Of a stretch of DNA of 6,156 nucleotides, positions 1-5,312 are shown in pieces. The notes under the pieces were generated by a model that was not told where the DNA came from, did no database searches, and saw nothing but the letters and a program-made list of their open reading frames with translations. Made by a program: the position numbers and the translations under genes. How positions within the stretch are numbered: the stretch's first letter is position 1; each line of letters starts with the position of its first letter. Source of the DNA: Actinomycetota bacterium (GTDB lineage: Bacteria > Actinomycetota > Thermoleophilia > Gaiellales > Gaiellaceae); NCBI GenBank assembly GCA_013812465.1, contig JACCTK010000376.1, positions 1 through 6,156 of the forward strand. Direction: 5' to 3'.

Positions 1-227
1 TGATGCCGCGCGAGCTCGACCGAGCGCCAAATCTCCTCCTCGCTCGGTTCCGCCTGCAGGCGGTCGAGCTGGTCTTGGAGGCGCTCGAACTCTCCGCTCA
101 GCTTCGTGCCGCGAAGCAGCTTCATGCCGGCGAGCTTACTGAGCCGCTGACGTAGCCGCATCTCGGCTTCGCTTGCCATTAGCTCAGGGTTTCCGAACGA
201 CTGCTCGAAAACATCCCCCCGCGCCAT
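1..227 (-). CDS. accA: Acetyl-CoA carboxylase carboxyltransferase subunit alpha, N-terminal part (cut by window edge)
   Basis: Only the first 75 codons are inside the window. The reading frame gives a charged N-terminal helical region (LQDQLDRLQ) followed by SEEEIWRSVELARH. This matches the stretch just before the conserved RPYTLDYI segment of bacterial AccA. AccA pairs with AccD to move the carboxyl group from carboxybiotin to acetyl-CoA, giving malonyl-CoA in the cytoplasm. The ATG at 227 is chosen because AAGGAG lies ten bases upstream inside the accD end. A second in-frame ATG at 179 has no comparable ribosome site. The gene begins four bases after the accD stop, so the two subunits are probably co-translated in equal amounts. 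The catalytic crotonase-like core lies outside the window and cannot be checked. Confidence 0.9.
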   Translation of the reverse strand, partial: MARGDVFEQSFGNPELMASEAEMRLRQRLSKLAGMKLLRGTKLSGEFERLQDQLDRLQAEPSEEEIWRSVELARH

Positions 228-231
228 CCCA

Positions 232-1083
232 CTAGCTCTCCTTGAAGAGGCGAAGCAGACGCGAGATCGTCGGCCGCAACTCTGCGCGCGGCACGATGCC
301 GTCGACATGGCCGAAGCGATAGTTCGACTCGGCCAGACCGAAATCGTCCGGAAGCTTCTCCCGCGTCGTCTGCGCGACGACCCGCGGGCCGGCGAAGGAC
401 ATCAGCGCTCCTGGCTCGGCCAGGACCACGTCACCGAGGCTGGCGAAGCTCGCCAGCACACCGCCCGTGGTTGGATGCGTGAGAACCGATAAGAGCGCGC
501 CCCCGGAGTCGTGTAGCTCCTCGATCGCGCACACGGTCTTCGGAAGCTGCATCAGCGCGAGAATCCCCTCCTGCATGCGGGCGCCGCCCGACGCGGAGAC
601 CGACACCAGCGGGACCCCGCCCTCGCTCGCGCTGTCACACGCGCGCGCGAACTTCTCACCCACGACGCTGCCCATCGAGCCGCCCATGAACGAGAAATCC
701 ATGACCGAGAGCCGACAGTCCTCTTCCTCGATCGTCGCGCTGCCGCACACGATCGCGTCGCCGAGGCCGGTCTCGAGCTCCGCCTCCGCGAGACGCTCAG
801 CATAGGGACGCAGATCGAAGAAGGTGAGCGGATCCGCGGAGCGGAGCTCGGCGTCCTCCTCGACAAAGGACTCAAAATCGGTCAGCTGCTCGATCCGCTC
901 GCGGGCGCCCACGGGGAAGTGGTGGCCGCACTGCGGACAGACGCGGAGGGTCTGGGCGAGCTCGTCGTCACGATAGTGCGAGCCGCATCCGGGACACGTG
1001 TTGGGGTGCGACTTTGCGGGCGCGGCCTCCGGTGCTCTCTTCGTCTCGACCGAGACGTCGACGCGATCCTGACCGGAGGACAT
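232..1083 (-). CDS. accD: Acetyl-CoA carboxylase carboxyltransferase subunit beta
   Basis: The 283-residue product is the beta subunit of the acetyl-CoA carboxylase carboxyltransferase, slightly shorter than the 304-residue E. coli protein. Residues 1-24 are a polar, alanine-rich tail. A four-cysteine zinc ribbon follows, with C30, C33, C49 and C52 in CPGCG and CPQCGHHF. The crotonase-like carboxyltransferase core has the glycine-rich SASGGARMQEG at 163-173, TTGGVLASFA from 206 and AGPRVVAQTTREKLP at 231-245, all typical of AccD. The ATG at 1083 has AGGA seven bases upstream. The arginase-family gene ends 29 bases before it and accA begins 4 bases after it. This is the separate-subunit (E. 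coli-like) form of the enzyme rather than the fused acyl-CoA carboxylases of mycolic actinobacteria. All key motifs are intact. Confidence 0.97.
   Translation of the reverse strand: MSSGQDRVDVSVETKRAPEAAPAKSHPNTCPGCGSHYRDDELAQTLRVCPQCGHHFPVGARERIEQLTDFESFVEEDAELRSADPLTFFDLRPYAERLAEAELETGLGDAIVCGSATIEEEDCRLSVMDFSFMGGSMGSVVGEKFARACDSASEGGVPLVSVSASGGARMQEGILALMQLPKTVCAIEELHDSGGALLSVLTHPTTGGVLASFASLGDVVLAEPGALMSFAGPRVVAQTTREKLPDDFGLAESNYRFGHVDGIVPRAELRPTISRLLRLFKES
238..243 (-). promoter_or_regulatory. Ribosome binding site of accA
   Basis: AAGGAG on the minus strand lies within the last codons of accD, ten bases before the ATG at 227. It decides the accA start in favour of 227 over the in-frame ATG at 179. 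Confidence 0.65.
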
Positions 1084-1112
1084 GCGCGGATCCTACGTGC
1101 GCCCCGGACCCG

Positions 1113-1880
1113 TCACAGCCCGGCTGCCGCCAGAAGACGCGACACGACCGGGGTGTTGCGCTCGTCTCGCACGTGCCCCGTGACACCCATTCCGGCGAGT
1201 GGCGCCCGCGCCACAGTGTCGCGGAGAACCACCTCGATCTGCTCGATCGACGGCCCATCCGGCTCGGGGACGAAGACTTCGGCGTCGCTCGGATCGAGCA
1301 CGTCGAGATCGAGCGCGACATACACGGCGTCCACTCCGTCAAGCGCGCGATCCAGCGAGTCGTCGATTCCGGTCCCCTCGAGATATGCCGCCTCGGGGGG
1401 ATCCAGACTGCGCACTCCGAGCAGCGCGACGTCGTCGGGAGCTACGACACCTTCGTCCAAGAGCATCCTGAGCGGCATTCCCCAGAGGTTCCCGGAAGGT
1501 GAGGTCTCGGGCGTGTTCAGGTCGCCGTGAGCGTCGATCCAGACGACGGCGAGCCGTTCGGCGCGGGCGGCGAGCCCTCGTGCGGCGCCCACATGGGCGC
1601 AACAGCAACCGCCGAGGACGACCGGCCGCTCGGGAAGCAACGCCGCCAGCTCGGAGGTCTGCTCGTGCAGCGAATCCCTCGCCACCACCGCGGTCTCCGG
1701 GTACAGGAGCCGAAGGTGCGCCCCATCCGCCAGCGCCTCGCCGTCGGCGCCCCACGCACGTGGCACGCGAACGAGCCCGGCCGCAAACTCCAGTCCGCAC
1801 GCGTGACATTCGTAGCCAGAGCCGACGGCGACCGCCGTGAACGTGCGACAGACAGGGCAGCGCGCGCGCAGACTGCTCAC
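1113..1880 (-). CDS. Arginase/ureohydrolase-family protein with N-terminal zinc ribbon
   Basis: The product has 255 residues and begins with a probable zinc ribbon (C8, C11, C25, C28). The rest is a ureohydrolase fold, which normally binds two manganese ions and hydrolyses guanidino or formimino compounds. Visible motifs are WIDAHGDLNTPE at 114-125 (ligands D116, H118, D120) and ALDLDVLDP at 189-197 (D191, D193). The usual GGDH metal motif reads GGCCC at 90-94, so the ligand histidine is replaced by a cysteine. The glutamate near the C-terminus that holds the guanidinium group in true arginases is not evident; that stretch reads GMGVTGHVRDERN. Arginine is therefore unlikely to be the substrate, and the real one cannot be told from sequence. 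The start is GTG with AAGG seven bases upstream, and it overlaps the preceding small ORF by four bases (GTGA). Family assignment is firm, activity is open. Confidence 0.85.
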   Translation of the reverse strand: MSSLRARCPVCRTFTAVAVGSGYECHACGLEFAAGLVRVPRAWGADGEALADGAHLRLLYPETAVVARDSLHEQTSELAALLPERPVVLGGCCCAHVGAARGLAARAERLAVVWIDAHGDLNTPETSPSGNLWGMPLRMLLDEGVVAPDDVALLGVRSLDPPEAAYLEGTGIDDSLDRALDGVDAVYVALDLDVLDPSDAEVFVPEPDGPSIEQIEVVLRDTVARAPLAGMGVTGHVRDERNTPVVSRLLAAAGL

Positions 1881-2002
1881 GCGACCGCCTTCTCGTAGAT
1901 GTCGAAGCGGCCCGAGACACGCATCCCGGCCTGCTCGTTGCTCATGAGGCGGACAACCGCCGGCACGACTTCCTCAGTCGGCGCGCGCGACTCACGGCTC
2001 AT
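1877..2002 (-). CDS. Candidate small protein of 41 residues, unknown function
   Basis: This short frame fills the otherwise empty gap between the HAD gene and the arginase-family gene. Its ATG lies inside the last codons of the HAD gene (11-base overlap) and its TGA overlaps the next GTG as GTGA, the usual geometry of translational coupling. Of its 41 codons, 36 end in G or C, like the neighbouring genes. The product starts MSRESRAPTEE, continues VVPAVVRLMSNEQAG and ends MRVSGRFDIYEKAVA. There is no signal peptide, membrane segment or cysteine. No Shine-Dalgarno sequence precedes the ATG, so translation would depend on coupling to the HAD gene. I do not recognise the protein. The EEVVPAVVRLMSNEQAG stretch faintly recalls the C-terminal end of short-chain dehydrogenases, so it could be a remnant of one, but that resemblance is weak. 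Confidence 0.55.
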   Translation of the reverse strand: MSRESRAPTEEVVPAVVRLMSNEQAGMRVSGRFDIYEKAVA

Positions 2003-2663
2003 TCGGGATGAGATCGTCGAGCGTGTCCGCGAGGCGCGCGAGTGACGAGAGCGTCCGCTGGGGTCTCGCGTCCTCGGGCTCTCCTAGCCGGTTGACCCAG
2101 ATCGATGGGATGCCGAGCTCGGTTGCCGGCGCGATGTCGTGGAACAGGCTCTGGGCGACATGGACGTGGCTCGTCTCGGCGGCGCCGGTCTGCTCGCGGA
2201 AAACCTCCCAGTGGCGCTTGGCCGGCTTGTAGGAGCCGATCTCGGACGCGACGATCACGCGCTGGAAGGCGAGGCCGATGGCAACCATCGACACGTCGAT
2301 CAGGTCGCGATCGGTGTTCGAGAGGATCCCGAGCTTCCAGCCGCGATCACGAGCTTCTGCGAGCGCGACGGGGACGTCCTCGAAGACCGGCCAGGACGGC
2401 AGCGAGCGGGCGAGCGCGCTCGTCTCCCCTTCGGGAACCGCCAAGCCCTCTTCCTCTGCGAGCCGCTCCAGGGCAATCGTGAGCACCTCTCGATACGACA
2501 CTCCCGGCCGTGCCGCCTGGATCTCCGGCTCGAGCTCGTGGTAGCGAGCGAGTAGCCGCTGCGCATGCTCGACCCCGAACAGCTTCTCGAGCTCCGCCCG
2601 AATCCCGCCGTTCCAGTCCACGAGCGTGCCGTAGCAGTCGAACGTCGCCCAGCGCTCTGCCAC
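1992..2663 (-). CDS. HAD-superfamily hydrolase, haloacid dehalogenase type II-like
   Basis: The 223-residue cytoplasmic protein has the four HAD motifs. Motif I is FDCYGTLVDW with nucleophile D9, motif II is ILSNTD at 113-118, motif III is the lysine K146 in SYKPAKRHWE, and motif IV is LFHDIAPA with D176. The DxYGT form of motif I and the helical cap between residues 17 and 95 resemble L-2-haloacid dehalogenases. However, many proteins of this shape are phosphatases, and the position two after the nucleophile is Y rather than the D of classic phosphatases. Dehalogenase or small-molecule phosphatase activity cannot be decided from sequence. The start is GTG; a TAGGCT box ending seven bases before it suggests a leaderless or near-leaderless transcript. 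It is the first gene of the unit running to accA and overlaps the small ORF after it. Confidence 0.88.
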   Translation of the reverse strand: MAERWATFDCYGTLVDWNGGIRAELEKLFGVEHAQRLLARYHELEPEIQAARPGVSYREVLTIALERLAEEEGLAVPEGETSALARSLPSWPVFEDVPVALAEARDRGWKLGILSNTDRDLIDVSMVAIGLAFQRVIVASEIGSYKPAKRHWEVFREQTGAAETSHVHVAQSLFHDIAPATELGIPSIWVNRLGEPEDARPQRTLSSLARLADTLDDLIPNEP

Positions 2664-2669
2664 AGATGA

Positions 2670-2675
2670 AGCCTA
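2670..2675 (-). promoter_or_regulatory. Putative -10 box of the HAD gene promoter
   Basis: TAGGCT on the minus strand fits the TANNNT -10 pattern and is followed by exactly six bases before the GTG at 2663. Transcription would start at or next to the start codon. No clear -35 element is visible at the right distance. Confidence 0.4.
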
Positions 2676-2681
2676 GCGCTG

Positions 2682-2705
2682 CTTGTGCGCAAGAGACTTG
2701 TGCGC
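2682..2705. repeat. Direct repeat CTTGTGCGC, two copies 15 bases apart
   Basis: CTTGTGCGC occurs at 2682-2690 and again at 2697-2705. It lies just upstream of the putative HAD promoter -10 box, where an activator or repressor could bind. The exact repeat of nine bases in a short gap is seen directly; the regulatory role is inference. Confidence 0.4.
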
Positions 2706-2713
2706 CCGACCGA

Positions 2714-2731
2714 AATCCGCTGGCGCGGATT
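2714..2731. repeat. Perfect inverted repeat AATCCGC-TGGC-GCGGATT
   Basis: Two seven-base arms are separated by four bases. It could be an operator or a short hairpin. It has no T-run after it on either strand, so it is not a standard intrinsic terminator. Confidence 0.45.
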
Positions 2732-2796
2732 CCGATCGCGCGGAAGCAGACCCCTTTATCGGGTACCCGGAACTCGTGATGCTCGGGGTGTGAAAT

Positions 2797-2850
2797 CGCC
2801 TGATCGCCGGCACCGCCTGATCTAGCCTCCAGCCGTGGTCGAGATCAGGC
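2797..2850. repeat. Three copies of (C)GCCTGATC around the acetyltransferase start, one inverted
   Basis: CGCCTGATC occurs at 2797-2805 and 2814-2822, 17 bases apart. The reverse complement of its last eight bases, GATCAGGC, occurs at 2843-2850 inside the first codons of the gene. The first copy overlaps the possible -35 element and the second touches the putative -10 box. The second and third copies could pair as an eight-base stem across the start codon. Confidence 0.4.
2800..2828 (+). promoter_or_regulatory. Putative promoter of the acetyltransferase gene (leaderless)
   Basis: TAGCCT at 2823-2828 fits the TANNNT -10 pattern and ends six bases before the GTG at 2835. A poor -35 candidate, CTGATC at 2800-2805, lies 17 bases upstream. 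No ribosome binding site precedes the GTG, which agrees with a leaderless transcript. Confidence 0.4.
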
Positions 2851-3311
2851 CAATGACGCGCGCCGACTGGCCGGAGGTGGAGGCGATCTTCGCAGGTGGG
2901 ATCGCGACGGGAGACGCGACCTTCGAGACTGAGCCGCCGAGCTGGGAGACGTTCGACGGCAGTCGGCTCACGCACTCGCGGCTGGTCGCCATCGAAGACG
3001 GGGCGATTGTCGGCTGGGCAACTGTCTCACCGACCTCCAGGCGGGCGTGCTACGCGGGCGTGGTCGAGCTCACGGTCTACGTCGCGGAGGAGGCACGCGG
3101 CCGTGGGATCGGGCGGGAGCTAGTGGAAGCTCTTGTCGGCGCAGCCGCCGATGCGGGTGTCTGGACGCTCCAGGCGAGCATCTTTCCCGAGAACGCAGCG
3201 AGTCTCGTGCTCCACGAACGGCTCGGGTTCAGGGTCGTGGGCCGCCGCGAGCGAATCGCGCAGCTCAACGGGAAATGGCGCGACACCCTCCTCCTCGAGC
3301 GGAGGCTCTAG
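2835..3311 (+). CDS. GNAT-family N-acetyltransferase, phosphinothricin/methionine-sulfoximine type
   Basis: The 158-residue product is a single GNAT domain. It begins VEIRPMTRADWPEV, the usual opening of the phosphinothricin (Pat/Bar-like) and methionine sulfoximine acetyltransferases. The acetyl-CoA pyrophosphate loop ARGRGIGREL is at 87-96, after the beta-strand VELTVYV (78-83 region). WTLQASIFPENAASLVLHERLGFRVVG at about 110-136 and the C-terminal KWRDTLLLERRL are also characteristic. Such enzymes acetylate amino-acid analogues or the N-terminal amine of small substrates in the cytoplasm; resistance to phosphinothricin would be a guess. GTG at 2835 is chosen because it keeps the conserved first strand. 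The alternative ATG at 2853 would remove it. The gene stands alone on the plus strand, and its TAG overlaps the stop of the convergent methyltransferase. Confidence 0.9.
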   Translation: MVEIRPMTRADWPEVEAIFAGGIATGDATFETEPPSWETFDGSRLTHSRLVAIEDGAIVGWATVSPTSRRACYAGVVELTVYVAEEARGRGIGRELVEALVGAAADAGVWTLQASIFPENAASLVLHERLGFRVVGRRERIAQLNGKWRDTLLLERRL

Positions 3312-4027
3312 CTCGCGCCGCAGACGAAGTGGAGACGGAGGGAGCGACTCGAGGGCCGCTGCCGCTCGGCGTCGTAGATCCGCATGTGGGCGAAGCGCTT
3401 GCTCACGGCAAGCTCGATTCGCTCGCGAGGGAACGCAACCTCGCGGATGTCCTCGGAGTGCAGGCGGTACCTGGAATCGTGGCGATGCTCGAATACCCGG
3501 ATCTTCCAGTCGTAGATTCCTCCGCCACCATCCCTCACATCGATCAGGAGCAGATTGTCGCCGTCGAACCACTGCGTCCAGGATGGCCCATCGGCGAAGG
3601 ACGCGAGCTTCCGCTCGGTGTTGACGTCGAAGATGAAGATGCCCCGATCGGTCAGATGCTCGCGAGCGCGATCGAACACGGCCTCCCACTCCTCGAAGAG
3701 GAGGAGATGGTTGATCGAATCGAAGACGCAGAGCACGATGTCGAATCGCTCGCCCAGATCGAAGCGCGTCATGTCCTCGCAGAAGAGCCGCGCCTTCGGG
3801 ATCTTCCGCGCGGCGATCTCGAGCATTCCCCTCGAAGCATCGAGGCCGGCAACCTCGTGGCGCCGCCCGAGCTGCGCCAGGATCGCACCCGTCCCACACG
3901 CGAGCTCGAGAACTGTCCGTGCTTCCGGATGATGCTTGCTGATGAGTGACTCCACGTAGTCGGCTTCGCGCCCCCGATCCCCCATCACCTGGTCGTAGAA
4001 GGTCGCGAAGACGTCGTAGCTCGTCAT
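3308..4027 (-). CDS. Class I SAM-dependent methyltransferase
   Basis: The product has 239 residues from the chosen start. The opening YDVFATFYDQVM is typical of small stand-alone methyltransferases of the YqeM-like group. The SAM-binding motif VLELACGTG is near residues 39-47, the acidic ribose-binding residue is in VAGLDAS near 63, EDMTRFDL follows near 84-91, and the motif IV region FDIVLCVFDSINHL is near 95-108. The substrate is not predictable; small molecules are more likely than DNA or rRNA, as no recognition domain is present. The ATG at 4027 is preferred over the in-frame GTG at 4072, which would overlap fabF by 35 bases and add a tail of low information. No clear ribosome site precedes 4027. 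The gene begins ten bases after the fabF stop, so it is probably co-transcribed with the fab genes, though a role in lipid metabolism is unproven. Confidence 0.88.
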   Translation of the reverse strand: MTSYDVFATFYDQVMGDRGREADYVESLISKHHPEARTVLELACGTGAILAQLGRRHEVAGLDASRGMLEIAARKIPKARLFCEDMTRFDLGERFDIVLCVFDSINHLLLFEEWEAVFDRAREHLTDRGIFIFDVNTERKLASFADGPSWTQWFDGDNLLLIDVRDGGGGIYDWKIRVFEHRHDSRYRLHSEDIREVAFPRERIELAVSKRFAHMRIYDAERQRPSSRSLRLHFVCGAS

Positions 4028-4037
4028 CGCGCGTGCG

Positions 4038-5306
4038 CTAGACGGACTCGTCCCAGCGACAGAAGACAACACAGGCGTTATGGCCGCCGAAGCCGAACGA
4101 GTTCGAGACGCCGATCTGAAGCTCCGCGGGTCTCGCGTCGTTCGGGATGTAGTCGAGATCGCAGGTGGGATCCGGCGTCTCGTAGTTGATCGTGGGTGGC
4201 AGAAGACCCTGTTGTAGCGCGAAGATCGTGAAGATCGCCTCCACGGCGCCGGCGGCTCCCAACGTGTGCCCTGTGGCGCCCTTCGTCGAGGAGACGGGGG
4301 TCGCGTAGGCGTTCTCCTCGCCGAGCGCGAGCTTCAAGACACGCGTCTCGGCGGGATCGCCGAGCGGCGTGGAGGTGCCGTGCGCGTTCACATAGTCGAC
4401 GTCCCCGGGCGAGATCCCCGCGTCCGAGAACGCCATCTGCATCGCCCGCGCTGGGTTCTCCCCGGTTGGATCAGGCTCGGTCACGTGCGTGGCATCGGAG
4501 GAGACGCCGTAGCCGAGCAGCTCAGCGTAGATCTTCGCTCCTCGCGCCCGGGCGTGCTCGAGATCCTCCAGAACGAGCACCGCGCCGGCTTCCCCCATGA
4601 CGAACCCGTCTCGATCGGCGTCGAAGGGGCGTGAGCCGCGCTCCGGATCGTCGTTTCGCTGTGAGAGCGCGCGCATCGCGGTGAAGCCGGCGATGCCGAC
4701 GCGCGTGATCGGCGCCTCGGTGCCGCCGCAGAGCATCACCTCCGCTCGACCCAGCCGGATCGCGTCCAGGCCGTCGCCGATCGCCATATTGGAGGCGGCG
4801 CAGGCGGTCGTCTGGGTGGCGAGAGGTCCGCGCGTTCCGAGCTCCATCGAGATCCAAGCGGCGGCCATGTTCGGGATGATCTGGATGATCGAGAAGGGAC
4901 TCGTCCGGTCCGGGCCGCGCTCGAGGAGCGTCTGGAAGCAGTCCTCGAAGGCGTAGAGGCCTCCGATCCCGGTGGCGCACGCGGCCCCTACCCGGTCCGG
5001 TTCTGCGGCGATCGAAAGCCCGCTGTCGGCCTCCGCCATCCGCGCCGCCGAGAGCGCGAGCTGGGAGAAGCGGTCCATGCGTCGCGCTTGCTTGCGCTCG
5101 ATCCACGTGGTCGGCTCGAACTCCTTTGCCTCGCAGGCGAAGCGCACCGCGTACTCGCTGGCGTCGAAGTGTGTGATCGGCGCCGCGCCCGACTTCCCCG
5201 CGACGAGGCTTTTCCAGGTCGACTCCTGGTCGTTGCCGAGCGGCGTCACCATCCCGACTCCGGTGATGACGACTCGGCGTCTGCCGTTGTGTGCGATCTC
5301 ACTCAT
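4038..5306 (-). CDS. fabF: 3-oxoacyl-[acyl-carrier-protein] synthase II
   Basis: The 422-residue enzyme condenses malonyl-ACP with a growing acyl-ACP, the elongation step of type II fatty acid synthesis. The Cys-His-His triad is visible: C169 in TTACAASNMAIG, H309 in NAHGTSTPLGD and H347 in KGATGHTLGAAG, with the supporting K342. The N-terminal RRVVITGVGMVTPLGN and the C-terminal SNSFGFGGHN loop are standard, with H where many homologues have T. Length matches the family (about 410-420). Start at ATG 5306 lies six bases after the fabG stop, with GGGGA some eleven bases upstream as a modest ribosome site. FabG directly precedes it, with no acpP gene between them. A chain-length or polyketide variant of the same fold is possible but nothing in the neighbourhood suggests it. 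Confidence 0.96.
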   Translation of the reverse strand: MSEIAHNGRRRVVITGVGMVTPLGNDQESTWKSLVAGKSGAAPITHFDASEYAVRFACEAKEFEPTTWIERKQARRMDRFSQLALSAARMAEADSGLSIAAEPDRVGAACATGIGGLYAFEDCFQTLLERGPDRTSPFSIIQIIPNMAAAWISMELGTRGPLATQTTACAASNMAIGDGLDAIRLGRAEVMLCGGTEAPITRVGIAGFTAMRALSQRNDDPERGSRPFDADRDGFVMGEAGAVLVLEDLEHARARGAKIYAELLGYGVSSDATHVTEPDPTGENPARAMQMAFSDAGISPGDVDYVNAHGTSTPLGDPAETRVLKLALGEENAYATPVSSTKGATGHTLGAAGAVEAIFTIFALQQGLLPPTINYETPDPTCDLDYIPNDARPAELQIGVSNSFGFGGHNACVVFCRWDESV

Positions 5307-5312
5307 CCGGCG

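Larger units (their letters stand above)
2664..2834. promoter_or_regulatory. Divergent intergenic region between the HAD gene and the acetyltransferase gene
   Basis: This 171-base stretch separates two genes that point away from each other, so it should hold both promoters. I see no convincing open frame in it. It carries two putative -10 boxes, two direct-repeat pairs, one perfect inverted repeat and a 10-base palindrome (CGGGTACCCG at 2760-2769), listed separately where informative. No transcription regulator gene lies beside it. Confidence 0.6.

Noticed and set aside
1084..1112. Promoter or terminator between the arginase-like gene and accD
   Set aside because: The 29-base gap holds the accD ribosome site (AGGA at 1091-1094) but no clear -10/-35 pair or hairpin with a T-run.
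2760..2769. Perfect palindrome CGGGTACCCG as an operator
   Set aside because: Ten-base GC-rich palindromes are easily found by chance; no second copy or flanking symmetry supports it, so it is only mentioned under the intergenic region.
3300..3320. Bidirectional terminator between the convergent genes
   Set aside because: The stops overlap and no hairpin with a T-run is visible at the junction.
3047..3949. 300-codon plus-strand frame across the acetyltransferase and methyltransferase genes
   Set aside because: It runs antisense to a clear methyltransferase and out of frame with the acetyltransferase, and its product has no recognisable motif. Long antisense frames are expected at this GC content.
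4028..4072. GTG start at 4072 for the methyltransferase, adding 15 residues
   Set aside because: It would overlap fabF by 35 bases and adds a serine/alanine-rich tail not expected before the conserved FATFYD segment. The ATG at 4027 fits better.
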